Source: Chondrosia reniformis (lineage: Eukaryota > Porifera > Demospongiae > Chondrillida > Chondrillidae). From it: a DNA stretch of 64,000 nt. This document shows, in pieces, positions 44,999 through 58,300 of the stretch. Positions within the stretch are counted from its first letter, which is position 1. Every line of letters starts with the position of its first letter. The DNA lies in the NCBI GenBank assembly GCA_947172415.1, contig OX359189.1, positions 5,780,501 to 5,844,500 of the forward strand, given 5' to 3'. The translations under genes were made by a program, and so were the position numbers. The notes beneath the pieces were generated by a model that worked only from the letters and a program-made list of their open reading frames with translations, did no database searches and had not been told where the DNA came from.

Positions 44999-46747
44999 TA
45001 TATATAGGCTCTGTTGCAATCCTTGCAAGGGACTGGTACACTACCCCTCTCTTCTTATTCTCTGGAGTACACATGCATGATATCTTTTTTCCTTTTTTTG
45101 TTTTATTACTTTGAACCTATGCTTTGAAATCTTCATTTTTTCATTTTTCGTTTGTATACATGTGCATTATTCATTTTTCTTTTTTTCCTTTTTCGTCTTC
45201 CCTTGTATATGTCTGCTTACATAGATGTATGCGATGCGCTGAGTTATATACCTTCCTATTAAACCAATCTTATTATCATCATTATCGGAATTGGGTTTGT
45301 ATATAACACAATGATCACTTCTGTTTAACTTTTGAAATATCCATATACATGATTTTAACTTAAATAAAAATGCAGTTCTTGATCAAATTCTTCTTGCTGT
45401 TTCTTGTGTTACTGGAATAATCTTATAACTATGCAAGCATTTACAAGAGTATACTGAATGATTATAGATGGATGTGTTAGCTGTAGTATAAGATATAGAT
45501 TTTCGAATATATATGTTACCAATTGGGATTGTATATACGATCAATGATCATCTGCAATGTACATTAACACTTCAAATTAAAAAGAGAAAAATGTTTAAAC
45601 AATGATGAAAAATATAGTTTTAGTTCTTCAAACAATGTAGTTCTTAAAAACAAGTTCTTTATAGTGTTTCTTTTCCTTTTGAGTGGCATGGAATGGTTTG
45701 CTGTAGTACTTCTTTTCGCATCACTTTACTGAGTAAAATGAGTAAAAGTGATCCCAGGGCACACCACGTGGAGGTAGAAGTACTTTGTGCCCCAAAAGGC
45801 CTCCGGTTTCTCAACTCTGTTTGACACTTCCACTACTTGCGTCGTAAGAGAAGCTGCTCGGGAACGGTCCGGCGTACCTGACCGACCTGTGACCAGTTAC
45901 TAGTCTTGCTCTGCCTCACGCTACGGACAGAACAAGCCCGACCCTGGCGGACCACAAACTCCCACCAATGAGAATCATCATGTGCACACAACGCAGCTTG
46001 AGAGTACTGTACACAGACTTTAGCTCATTGGGATCGGCCAGGCGCTTTAGAGTAGGGACCCATCAGTTCATTGAACTGCAAGAGAAGAATTGAAAATACA
46101 TAATATAAAATACAAAGAAATACTGCTTTGAATACAAAATACAAATTCCTTCCAAACCAACCTGAAGCTGCAGCCTACAACAGGGGTTCCTGACCGACTA
46201 CGTAGTGGCACTGGACCACACCAACCTCCAGGTACGGGTCGTATAGCAAGAATCCCGCAAGTGCCAATTTAACACACAAGCAGGATTAATAGTGAGATAC
46301 ATCTCCAGGCACTAACCCATGATAGAGAGACCACCCCACTATACGAACACCGATGACCCTTCGGATAGGCATGTACCATTGCTCGTACTCCAAGAATGGT
46401 TTTCGCATCGATCCACACCAAAGTAGACCTCCAGAGTTGATAGCCCGGAAAGCAAAGACTGAAAATTTCCTTGCCTATTTATTAGAAATTGTCGGCGGGA
46501 AACATCGTGAACTTGGCGGAAAATTGCGGAACCAAATTGTTTTCGATGTCATGTTCGAGAACAATAGACAACATGTAGTACATGCCCTGACCTATTCAGC
46601 AATTTGTTATTTGCTATTTGTTATTGTTATTTCTATTGAGTTCAAACTCGAAAACATGTATGCATGGCTATCAAGCAAAGTTATAAGTGAATCATATAAC
46701 AATTGCAATGACCCCATGAATGGAAGTGCGTATACACAAGCTATTAA

Positions 46748-47105
46748 TATTTCAATGAACCTCAATTGTTCAGCAAAAATCACTAAAGATATGCAAAAAT
46801 CGTTAATCTTAATTAAACATACAAGCTCCTGCGATCGCATGAATTGACATACATTAGTCATGCGGTATGTTTCATGCTCAACACATTGAGAATCAAGGAT
46901 ACAGATGTATTTGTTAAACAGAATCACAGGGTTCTTAATATCCATATCCATAGGTATTATTGAATGAAGAAAGTTTGTGAGCGATTGCTTCGTGCATACG
47001 CTATGTTATTGCTCAATCAATATTTCAATGAACCTCAATTGTTTAGCAGAATCATATACATATTATTAAAACATACAAGCTCTTGCGAGCACATGAATTG
47101 ACATA
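46748..47105. repeat. Local direct duplication of about 100 bp
   Basis: TATTTCAATGAACCTCAATTG and ACATACAAGCTC...CATGAATTGACATAC occur in the same order at about 46748-46855 and 47021-47105. Confidence 0.7.
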
Positions 47106-47599
47106 CTTTTTAAGAATCAAGGATATGATGGGTACTCAAAGACTTTCTTCGTTACATATTACCTTTATAGATATCATAATTAGGAAAATAGATCAAAGAG
47201 GATTAACGAAAAAATCACTCATGAGTGATAGCTTGGTAAATCCTTTTGTTATTGCTCAATCAATTTGTGAATCCAAAATGGCCGTTGCAATGTGCTGAAG
47301 CCTAATTATTTTGAGGGACTTTGGCGTTGTACATGCCCTAAACTTCTCTGATTGGTATGTTGTTTAGGGAATCATACAAATTATATCCTCTTTTAAATGA
47401 TGTTTGTCTTTCTTTTAAGTTACAAGATTAGCATATTATTTCAGCACTTTATCACATGTAATAATACTAACTTGTGAGACTGCTTAAATTGTAATTTGTC
47501 ACTGTAGGTACTAGTTATGCAAAACAACATTTGATTACTCACGTATATGGCTTATTGTGCAGCCTATACTTTATTTGCTCTATTTGCAGAAGAATTGTC

Positions 47600-47880
47600 A
47601 TGGAAATCAAATGTCAGTTACCTAGCAACATGTCCAATTAAGTAGGAGATTATTAAAGTTATTGACTAAACCCACATCAGTGGAAAATATAGTGAAAGAA
47701 AGTGTTGTATCAAGGGAGACATTTCCATGGAATTAGCAACATGTTCAATTAAGTAAGCAGAAGGACTGAGTGGTAGGGGATCTTTAAATTATTGACTACA
47801 CCAATATCCAGGTTGGAAAGATAGTGAAAGAAGGTATTGGATCAAGGGGAAATTTGCTTGGAATCAGCAGTGAGTATAAC
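47600..47880. repeat. Local direct duplication of about 130 bp
   Basis: AGCAACATGT(C/T)CAATTAAGTA, ATTATTGACTA and ATAGTGAAAGAA...ATCAAGGG recur in order in two adjacent copies (about 47620-47720 and 47738-47860). Confidence 0.65.
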
Positions 47881-49169
47881 AACTGTAAAGGTTCTGGTTT
47901 ACATTTGTCCAATGGGACTACCTGATTTAGCATGTCTATCATTCCCTAAATAACTAGTAACTCCTAGCTACCATAGTTCAGTTGGGGGAGGTGTGTAGTA
48001 CATGCTTATCAGGTTCTCTGTATCCTATAGATCAGTTCACCTTGCATTTGGCTTTGAAACTTTACAATCTATTTGATCAAAATCTTTCTTGTTTCTGTAG
48101 CTACTTAGATAATCTACTTGTTTTTACTCTTTTTGAGTATCTATTGTAACTAGATATAGGAATACTCCATTATATTTGTCCCATTTGTTTGTTTAATTCT
48201 CTACCAATATTATTTCCAATTTTATATAGAAAAGTCTCCATTAACAACCAGGTGCAGTTCCCTGGCAACCATCAAGGAAATAAATATTCAAATGGCTCTC
48301 ACTTGTAGAACAACTTCACACATGTAAGTCAAGCAGTATCTTCACCTAGTCAGCTGATCCTGATTGAGACCAGGCAGTTTCTCCAAAGTCATTATTAATG
48401 GATGTACATGAAAAAACAAACATTAATTTGTTTTACAATATGTAAAGGTGATGTAATGTTTATATGTACTTCATGTCCTTTTCACAGGACCTATCTGTAA
48501 CTACTGTACTAGTATAGGTTTTGTAGATTATAATTATCATTGAAACTTTTCTGTCCAACTGCTTCTTTGTAACAGCACATGACAGTGGTTGATGCAATAA
48601 CATGTTTTGGAAAGATTTGTGTCTGAGCATGCACTAATTGTATAGCAACTTCTTTGGGGGTTACAATGTATTCTTGTTAAAAAGTTAATTTCATAATATT
48701 CCTTTAAGTTATAAGAATTACAATGCTCTATACTACATGTGAAGATAGGTATAGAAACCTTAACTTGCTGCACTATATACACACCTCTATTTGATTGATG
48801 TATACTTCTTAACTGGCATGTTGAGAGATACATTAGGCAAATGTTGGTATATATATATGCATCAAAATATCTAAAACTAATTGGACGTACTTTATGGATG
48901 TCTGTGAATTTGACTTGTATGTTTAATATTTAGCTATCAGATTAATTATATTAATCGATTATTTAGATTGTCACTGATCATGAACAATTATTTTCATTCA
49001 CATGCATAAATACAAGTCATAGAATGTTTAAACTATACAAATGTTAACTGTTTTGTTGTACAAAAGATAAAGAATGAGACAAAGACTCCCAGGTTCACTG
49101 ATCCTAGACCAAATTTGGGATGATATTCTCATTGTTGATCAACTTCTTTAATCTTCTTCTGGTCACTTT

Positions 49170-49975
49170 CACACCTTCACAAGAGTAGTAGAGAGAGGTG
49201 AACAAGAGTGGTGGAGAGAGGTGAATAAGAGTGGTAGAGAGAGAGGTGAACAAGAATGGTAGAGAGAGGTGAACAAGAGTGGTAGAGAGAGGTGAACAAG
49301 AGTGGTAGAGAGAGAGGTGAACAAGAGTGGTAGAGAGAGGTGAACAAGAGTGGTAGAGAGAGGTGAACAAGAGTGGTAGAGAAAGGTGAACAAGAGTGGC
49401 AGAGAGAGAGGTGAACAAGAGTGGCAGAGAGAGATGAACAAGAGTGGCAGAGAGAGGTGAACAAGAATGGCAGAGAGAGGTGAACAAGAGTGGTAGAGAG
49501 AGGTGAACAAGAGTGGTAGAGAGAGGTGAACAAGAGTGGTAGAGAGAGAGGTTAACAAGAGTGGTAGAGAGAGAGGTGAACAAGAGTGGTAGAGAGAGGT
49601 GAACAAGAGTGGCAGAGAGAGAGGTGAACAAGAGTGGCAGAGAGAGATGAACAAGAGTGGCAGAGAGAGGTGAACAAGAATGGCAGAGAGAGGTGAACAA
49701 GAGTGGTAGAGAGAGGTGAACAAGAGTGGTAGAGAGAGAGGTGAACAAGAGTGGTAGAGAGAGAGGTGAACAAGAATGGTAGAGAGAGGTGAACAAGAGT
49801 GGTAGAGAGAGAGAGGTGAACAAGAGTGGTAGAGAGAGAGGTGAACAAGAGTGGTAGAGAGAGGTGAACAAGAGTGGTAGAGAGAGGTGAACAAGAGTGG
49901 TAGAGAGAGAGGTGAACAAGAGCTGCAGAGAAAGATGACCAAGAGTGGTAGAGAGGTGAACGAGAGTGGCAGAGT
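49170..49975. repeat. 23-bp minisatellite (GAGTGGTAGAGAGAGGTGAACAA)
   Basis: About 34 units with 23- and 25-bp spacing (an extra GA) and substitutions GTGGTAG/GTGGCAG/ATGGTAG. A higher-order repeat is visible: the block near 49390-49560 recurs at about 49612-49790. Minus-strand frames up to 300 codons arise only from the repeat. Confidence 0.9.
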
Positions 49976-50193
49976 CATTGTGTAGACTAGTGTAACTGTT
50001 GTTCATGCCTTAATTTGGCTTCGGCTTAGAAGATACACCAGAAGCACTTTTAAACAGTTTAAAAATCAAGGAGCATGTGCCATTACCCAAAACCCTCATA
50101 GACCTTGCATTGTGTAATTGTTACCCGATTTCTTTAACGCACTTGCGCGATATGCATATATGCGACGAGACTCAATAATACTCTTTATACAGA
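49976..50193. promoter_or_regulatory. Likely 5' flank of receptor member 2
   Basis: The 218 bp between the minisatellite and the ATG must hold the promoter or a 5' UTR. No core motif could be assigned with confidence. Confidence 0.3.
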
Positions 50194-53011
50194 ATGTGGT
50201 ATCTACTCCTGAGTCTCCTTGGTAAGCAACAATCACTTATATACTAAGTAAATGCAAACACGGTATGGCTGTATTTTGAATCCTCCAGGTTTTCTTGGTG
50301 TAACTACTGCAGCTCCAACCATTTCTCCTAGTCTCCGAGTACAATTAGTTGAAGGATCAAGTTTGGAAATCACATGTTTTGCGGGTGAAGGAAATATCAA
50401 CCACAAAGGGTTGTTTCTTTATAGAAATGGTTCCGAGCTCCCTTTTGAAATGGGAATTAGGACTTTCAACGAAACTGCTCGTTCGGTGACCTATTCACTC
50501 GGTCCGGCTAACAGAAGCTATACTGGGTCAATATTAAGTTGCCTAGACAGTTTGCTGCCTATAAGTGACCCGAATGCGGTGTCAGAAGATTTGTTATTGA
50601 TCGTCTCCTGTAAGTGAGATAATTGCTTTGAGCATTGTGGTACGTAGCTTGGGGAGCTCTATGGGTAACTTTCTGCCCGTTGACAATGATTGCGCAGGGG
50701 CGAGAAAGTATTCGTTCACCCACTGCAGATGAATAAGCAGGGGTTAGCGAGAGGAAGTATTCTTACCTCCAGATACTCGATTGATGCCAGTCAATAATAT
50801 GTACATGTATGTATGCTTTTCAGATCCTCCTGTACTTGGTGATATTCAACAGAGTGTTACACTGAATGTTGGTGCTCCATTCACTTTGAACTGCACTCCA
50901 GTTGATGATGGCAATCCTCCAGCTAATGTCTCCTTGTCTTACAACAACACTGGAACAGCTGAGGAGAGTGTCACTATAACTGGTTATGTGTTGAGTGTAT
51001 CTTCAGTAGTTAGGAACCACAGAGGATACTACAGTTGTGAAGTGAGCAATGGAGTTGGGAGGGATTCAGTGACTGTACAGTTAATGGTTAAAGGTGAGTA
51101 ATTTACAAACATAGGTTTGTTTTGCCTTACGCTATACATATGAATGTATATCTTCTATAAATACAGCTCCTCCGACTGTTCCAAGACAACCAATGTTACT
51201 AGTCAATGGTCCATTCAGTATCACTCTAAGTTGGGAGGTACCATCTGATGATGGAGGAACTAGTCAACCTCTCTCCTACACTGTCAGAGTGATAAATGAC
51301 ACTGTCAACTTGTACTTCAGTACAACTTCAACTCAACTGACCTTAACTATGGATGATGGAATATGGCACAGTTCAATGTATAGTGTAAGAGTAGTAGCTG
51401 AGAATGAATATAAAGTGAGTCCTCCAGCAGCCAGTACCTTTACTACACCTGACTCAGGTATGTGAGATGTAGTTCCATGTAGTGTATAGTGAGGTATATG
51501 AGTATTTGTCTGATATGTAGTTCCTATTATTGAGAGTGTATCAGTTGAAGCACTCTCACTGACTATTCTATCAGTGGATGTTGTACTACTGACTGACGGA
51601 GGACAGAATGTGGATAATTATACAGTGAGTAGTAGTATTAACTGTAACACATTTTTTAGGGAATGTTTAATTATCTACAGGTCACAATTTTCAATAGTAA
51701 CATTACAATTTTAGCTCAGCCAAACAGAACCTCTTATAACTTGACAGTAAATGAGTTAACAGAAGGAACGAGTTACACAGTAACTGCTACAAATAGTATT
51801 GGTAGGAGTGTTCCAATTGAATCAAGATTATATGTACCAGGTAAGGAACTCGTTTAATTAAATATTGATATCACTATATTGGTATGATTTCATAAATGAT
51901 GAACAAACTAGTAAGATTTAGTATTATATTATACCAAGAGTATGTACACATAGGGGATATGCCCCCTTCAATCCCCATCAAACATCAAGTCCTTTGTGAT
52001 TGATGCTGTTATTACTTATATGCTTACAAGATTTATCCATAAAGTATATATAGATGAACAATTATACCTTAAATACTTTATTATCTTTGCAATTCATAAA
52101 TTCAAGTGTAATTGTCAGTGTGCTACATGTTAATTTTGCCTTTAACACATGCTATGGAAACTAATGGGAAAAATGGCTGCTCATTGTTGGAACTCTATGG
52201 TTCTCATGAGAATCCTTAATTACAAGCCAACTTAATGAATTTGAAAAGGAAGATATCTGATGATATATTTATTGGTTTTCTATAGTGTTAACATCACCAG
52301 GGACTTCCCCTTCATGTTCCTTCAGTCAACTGGTAGCTGGTTCAGTAGCTGGTTCGCTTGGAGGACTCATTCTTGGTCTGATAATGGGAGCAGTGATCAC
52401 TACAATCATATTCATCTGTTGTGGTAAACAGTGCAACAGAACTAGTGAGTGTTTTAGTGCATTCTAAACATTATTTAATCTATACATAGAGAATAATACA
52501 GTACTTTTTGGGTCAGTTGTCCAGACTGGACAGTGCAATCGATAATCTGAAAAGGTTATCGCTGCATGCACGGTGACGTCAATCTAGTGGGAAAAATTCA
52601 AATGGTAGTTGTGAGTTACCGATTGCAACATCCAGTCTGGACAATACAACATACGTACATACATATATAGGAGACATTATATATAAACATATCAGAGACA
52701 TTCAATTGCATGATATAGCTCAGTGCATTTACATTACATTGAAATTGTTGATTGATCTATGCATTAAACTTACTATTTTCACAGATGTCCCTTCCAAACC
52801 ACCTCCTCCTAAAAATCCCACATATGAAGACTGTGAGATGAAGAATGTTGTTGATATGCAACACAATCCTTCTTATGCTGTACCATCTCAAGTAACAGGA
52901 TCTACTGAGAAGAAAGAGACCATCACAATGAAAGGATTAGAAAGGAGAGGAAATGAAAACAAGATGGCTGACAAGGGAGGGGACATTGTTACATATGAAA
53001 CACCATCATAA
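50194..53011 (+). CDS. Ig-FN3 receptor, cluster member 2 (519 aa)
   Basis: Eight exons: 50194-50221, 50289-50609, 50824-51093, 51167-51457, 51521-51624, 51681-51840, 52286-52444 and 52785-53011, total 1560 nt. Residues 1-18 are a signal peptide (MWYLLLSLLGFLGVTTAA). Ig-1 has ITCF/LSCL cysteines. Ig-2 has LNCTP...YYSCEV but no core Trp. FN3-1 begins PPTVPRQP, and FN3-2 is split over two exons. The membrane helix (LVAGSVAGSLGGLILGLIMG then AVITTIIFICC) is Gly-rich. The tail has NPTYEDCEMK, HNPSYAV and VTYETPS. Introns between domains are phase 1; the one inside FN3-2 is phase 0. Probably a cell-surface recognition receptor whose tail tyrosines bind PTB/SH2 proteins; ligand unknown. The structure is read directly; the role is inference. 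Confidence 0.88.
52516..52646. repeat. Small MITE in intron 7 of receptor member 2
   Basis: Inverted ends of about 28 bp: TTGTCCAGACTGGACAGTGC and, on the other strand, TTGTCCAGACTGGATGTTGC, followed by AATCG(A/G)TAA. Total about 130 bp. Confidence 0.75.
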
Positions 53012-54659
53012 ATATACAAAAATGGAGTGTTGTGTGTGTTTAGTTCTTTTTGAGTTGCTATTTTAAACTAATTTTCTATATCTGTGTTCTCATATTTGTA
53101 AGAAGACTTTTTTGGCATAGAAAGAAACAATTGTGGTTTTATAATAAGAAACAGCTCTCTGTACTTCTCTATTGGTTTCCATCTTGGAACACGTATATTG
53201 GGAGGAAATCACTGGTTTCGGGGAGTACCATGAGTCCATATTGTAGGTTTTGTTCCTTCTGATATGGGACCCACTCATTAGAACATTTGTTTAATTAGTC
53301 AGATACACACTGTGCATGTTTTTTGCTTGTCACTAAATCCCACCCACGACTCGTTGCTTTCTATTGCTATCAATCATTACTTGTCAATTTTTTAAGTTGT
53401 AAAATCATTTGCCTGATGAAGCCCGAGAGGGGCAAAATGTCGCAATAATTTGAAGTTTCATTCACTGATGGTGTGCTACGTAGATCTTCCAATAAAAAAA
53501 CAGTACTGTATTTTTCAGACCAGATTGCAATTGCTTTACCACTCATCACTCTTCATGTTTTGGTCAAATACATATTATATACAGTATATACAGTATATAC
53601 ATATAAAAATTTCCTTGTATATATTACAGTATAGGTACCGGTACAATTGGAATGTTTTGTATTGCTATTTGATATAAATGACTTCCTATATACTATTAAC
53701 TGTTAACTTCATTTTCTATCAGTTTGTTTTTAAATGTCTTTTGTTATATGACATTGTCACACTTCCTCATTTATAAAGTGTAATCAGATTATGATAAACA
53801 GTCAATTTAGTTGTTTATATAGTGTATATGAAGAGGAAATAAGAGGAATGATATATACACACTTTACCTTATATGGACTGAAGTATACCTATATATATAT
53901 GACATGTTAAATATTCCAGTATGTATGTACGCATACATACATGTACTATATGTTATTCATGCATAAATAGAATTAAATTTAAATGAACCTCATAAACACA
54001 ATTTCTGCAATGGACTGTTTCAACCTTGAGATCTTCATCAGCAACAAATAAAGAAATAATATCTACCTACCTTACACAGTCATATATATCCAACACTTTA
54101 ATTAATTAAGATATTGCTCAATCTTACAATGTCATATATAAATGTATTATTCTTATTAAAGCTTTACTCTTCTCTTGCTTAACCTGATCAGTATATATAA
54201 AACTGCATACGTATACTTATAAGGAAGACATATCTGCAGACTCTGGCTTAGCTCAGGAGACATGAGAGGGTTAGGTAAAATCTGATTTTAATATTGAAGC
54301 TTTAAGATTGTCTTAGATCTATATATATATATATATATATAGGAAAGGAATTAAGGTTCCTGGTATATGTGGTTAGAAGAAACCTGAAAATGACCTTTGT
54401 ATTCTTTCTGGTTATCCTTTCAGTCTACTCTTTCTTTGGCTGATGATTATCGCATTCAAGTTTTGAATGGGAACTACCAATTGCATGGTAAATATGCCAA
54501 TAGTATATGGTAATGGCTTGTAATATACGTATGGCCAGTCCAATTCTATACTGGACATGTAGTCAAATAATACATGTGTGTATCCCCATACAGGACAGGA
54601 AGCGTGGGCGTCTGCTGTAGCTAGAAGCATATACCTGACTTGCACACTACCTGTCAACT
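53012..54659. other. Spacer after receptor member 2
   Basis: No gene was seen. A possible polyadenylation signal (AATAAA at about 53490) and a TA tract at 54319-54341. Several short open frames without domains. Confidence 0.35.
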
Positions 54660-54807
54660 AGTCCTTCAGTACAACTTCAACTGAACTTAACTATGGATGA
54701 TGGAATATGGCACAGTTCAATGTATAGTGTAAGAGTAGTAGCTGAGAATGAATGAATATGGAGTGAGTCCTCCAGCAGCCAGTACCTTTACTACACCTGA
54801 CTCAGGT
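54660..54807 (+). pseudogene. Orphan FN3 exon fragment
   Basis: Matches the second half of the FN3-1 exon of the receptors (MDDGIWHSSMYSVRVVAENE) and keeps the donor GTATGT after GACTCAG. An extra GAAT (GAATGAATGAATAT) shifts the frame, and the first half of the exon is absent. It is a relic of another receptor copy between members 2 and 3. Confidence 0.85.
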
Positions 54808-55333
54808 ATGTGAGATGTAGTTGTTTATGTGAGTATGTGAGTATTTGTCTCCTCCTATAGTATATATAACAACTGATGAGAGTGTTACAACAAGTAGTTA
54901 CCAAAGTACAAAGTCTAATTAATGTATTTAAGAAATTGTGTGTCACAAATGTTCCCAAACTTGTAAAGTATTGTTAAAATTGTGTATTAATTTTAATTTT
55001 TAATTTTGGTGTTTCGATTGTGGTCGGATAATTGTCATTTAAATTTAAATAATGATTGTTTATTATTGTGACATGCTATGCAAAACTGAAATCAGTAAAG
55101 ACAGCCCAACCACAAGGGATTAGAAGTCACACTAAAATTGATTCACCTATAGCCAGTAGGTTCGTGGATCCACGTATTAAATCCTACTATGTTGTGAATT
55201 TAAATGGCGGATGTGTACTACAGACTCCATCCAGCAATCATTGTGGACACAGACGCGCCGGTTAATTCCGGAAAAACTTTGTTAGGTTCAGGAACATAAT
55301 TAAATCTGCATGTTTGAGGTGGTTGGCCTAATA
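54808..55333. other. 5' flank of receptor member 3
   Basis: No coding exon supported. It contains the decayed intron of the orphan FN3 fragment at its left end. Confidence 0.35.
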
Positions 55334-58300
55334 ATGTGGCTGCACACTTTATTTTTCGTCTTGTTTGATTGTAAGTGTCTCCATTAGCTCATTCGAACAT
55401 ACGTAACTGTAGTATTAACATTACATCCTACTGATCTCGCAGTCTCCTTGAGTCAACAAGTGATATTCTACGAACTTCCCCAAAATCAAACCACATCAGA
55501 AGGAGGACATGTTCAGTTTAAATGTAACGCTTCTTTGTCGAACTATCGTTGGTTTTTGGAAATCCCAAAATACGACTCCCAAGTCCCTATACGCGGCAAC
55601 AGATCTGATATTAATGGTATAACGGGTGCTTATTACCTAATCGAACTGAACGCTGCCACGCTTGTACTGGAAGGTGTGAGCAGGTCCCATCATGGCTCTT
55701 TCGTTAAATGTGCAGTGGAAGATGATATGTTCAATCCAATTGAACAAGATCCTCCGTACGCCTATCTCCATATTGTTTGTAAGTATTATAAAGTATCTGC
55801 AAATGTGCCCTCAAAGTGTTACAAATGTAATGCGTTTCTTTTCCAGTTCCCCCAGTTTACACACTTGTTAACAAACATCAGACCACTTCTTCAATTGAAG
55901 GAGACACTTTTAGCTACAGTTTTGTTCTAGAGTTTGGTAACTCGCAACCAACCATTACTTGGACCAAAGATGGTAAAGTATTAACTGCAAGAGATGGACT
56001 TGACTTAAATGCTACCAGTATCAGTATAAATAAAGTGACTCGATTGGATGATGGAGAGTATACTGTAATGGCTTCAAACTTGGCTGGCTCACATTCAGCT
56101 AATTTCACCCTGGAGGTGTACTGTAAGTGTGAGCATATAAGTGGTAATTGGTAGTCTCTACGTATATATATTTTTTCTGATGCTATATGATGTTTGAATT
56201 ACTTGTGGTTTGATTATCGCTTCGATTATACATAGGAAGCTTAATTGTAGCTCATGTTACTCCCCCAAAAAGTTATATCTGTAAGCCAAGTTTGAAGTTT
56301 GAAGCTGGCAAGAATGCCAAGTATATACAGAATTAATATTTATTTGTTATTTTTGTTCTTAAAAAGGTTTCTGAGGCCTTCGTCACATTGCCCATGACAT
56401 TCCCCAAAAAAATTTGCACCTGTAGTTTAGAGCTGAGTAACTTGAAAGTGCATAGGGAAGAGAGTGAGAGAGATATATGTTCACATTGAAGATAGACAGT
56501 TGTTGGTGTCATTGACATTTCTTTGATCACATTAAATGCTAGCCTTCTTTACTATGTACGTATATTGAGAGTTTCGTATAAGTATGATTTATTAGCTTGC
56601 ACATTATTATTAAATGTATAAATATATTTCAGACTTTTAAGTTATTAAGTGTATTTTATTTTTATACGTACATATGTGTCCAGATCGCAGCTTGAATGCA
56701 CTTTATGTCAATATGTGCATTTTGCTACATATATATTCAGATCCTCCTGTACTTGGTGATATTCAACAAAATGTTACACTAAATGTTGGTTATCCATTCA
56801 CTTTGAACTGCACTCCAGTTGATGAGGGAAATCCTCCAGCTACTGTCTCCTTCTCTTACAACAACACTGGAGCAGCTGAGGAGAGTGTCACTACAACTGG
56901 TTATGTGTTGAGTGTATCTTCAGTAGTTAGGAACCACAGAGGATACTACAGTTGTGAAGTGAACAGTGGAGTTGGGAGGGATTCAGTGACTGTACAATTA
57001 ATAGTTGGAGGTGAGTATGTAGAAAAGTGGATAAAAGCTGTGGCTTTATGAACTTCATAAATCTCTACAGCTCCTCCGACTGTTCCAAGACTACTGATGT
57101 TACTAGTCAATGGTCCATTCAGTATCACTCTAAGTTGGGAGGTACCATCTGATGTTGGAGGAACTAGTCAACCTCTCTCCTACACTGTCAGAGTGATAAA
57201 TGACACTGTCAACTTGTCCTTCAGTACAACTTCAACTCAATTGACCTTAACTATGGATGATGGAATATGGCACAGTTCAATGTATAGTGTAAGAGTAGTA
57301 GCTGAGAATGAATATGGAGTGAGTCCTCCAGCAGCCAGTACCTTTACTACACCTGACTCAGGTATGTGAGATGTAGTTCCATGTAGTGTATAGTGAGGTA
57401 TATGAGTATTTGTCTGTTATGTAGTTCCTATTATTGAGAGTGTATCAGTTGAAGCACTCTCACTGACTATTCTATCAGTGGATGTTGTACTACTGACTGA
57501 TGGAGGACAAAATGTTGATAATTATATATATACAGTGAGTGTTTGGATATAATTGGTATCTTTATGTATACCGTATTATCTCTAATATAAGCTCAGATCT
57601 CTAATGCAAGCCCGTCTCCAATAGAAGCCCGCCTTTACGAGTCATTGAAAAATAGAAGCCCAGTCCCCAATATAAGCCAGCCAGAAAAAAAACTGAACGA
57701 TTTCCATAGCCGTATGTAAAAGGGCGCCTTTCACCCGTACGTAGTTTAGGTGTTAAAGCAAAGGTATGCGATTACAGTAGTGTAGCGAGTGTTAACCTAG
57801 TATCTGTTGAGCTGTTAATGAAGTCATCCTATTGATTATGCTAACGTTCCAACAAAGTTGATTTACCAATATGAATTGAAGGGTTGAAAAAATAAAAGCT
57901 TATATTAGAGATAATACGGTATGTGTATCTATACATACATTTACAGGTAGTACTTGTTGGAGGTAACTATAGTTTTGAGGAAACCATTCCTTTTTCTTCT
58001 GAACTGATGATTGAAAATCATAATCTTAGAATTGGACAGAAGTTTACAATTATAATAACTGCTACAAATAGTGTTGGAGAGAGTGATCCATTTCAATCAA
58101 ACTTTACTGTGCCCAATGTAATAGGTAAGGAAATTAAATTTGTGTATATATAAACATATATACGAATGTATGATTTGTATTTAACATTTACGTATATATA
58201 GATCAAATTGAAGTCGCCGAAAGTAAGTGTATGGTGTATGTATATATAGTACATGTTGTTGCAAAATAAAATCCTTAAACAGGTTACAATATACAGCATA

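Larger units (their letters stand above)
44999..49169. other. Long spacer without a supported gene
   Basis: Includes a GC-richer stretch (about 45740-46340) of unknown nature and two short local duplications listed separately. The 164-codon frame at 46353-46847 and the 98-codon minus frame at 48537-48833 lack recognisable domains. Confidence 0.4.

Noticed and set aside
46353-46847. 164-codon frame as a possible gene
   Set aside because: No domain or splice context, and its 3' part lies in a locally duplicated non-coding stretch.
48537-48833. 98-codon minus-strand frame
   Set aside because: Composition and lack of context look like chance in AT-rich DNA.
49104-50006. 300-codon minus-strand open frame (Leu/Ser/Thr/His-rich repeats)
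   Set aside because: It comes entirely from the 23-bp minisatellite; several frames are open over the same array and there is no unique start or splice context.
53050-53278. Open frames just after receptor member 2
   Set aside because: They lie in its 3' flank on both strands with no domain.
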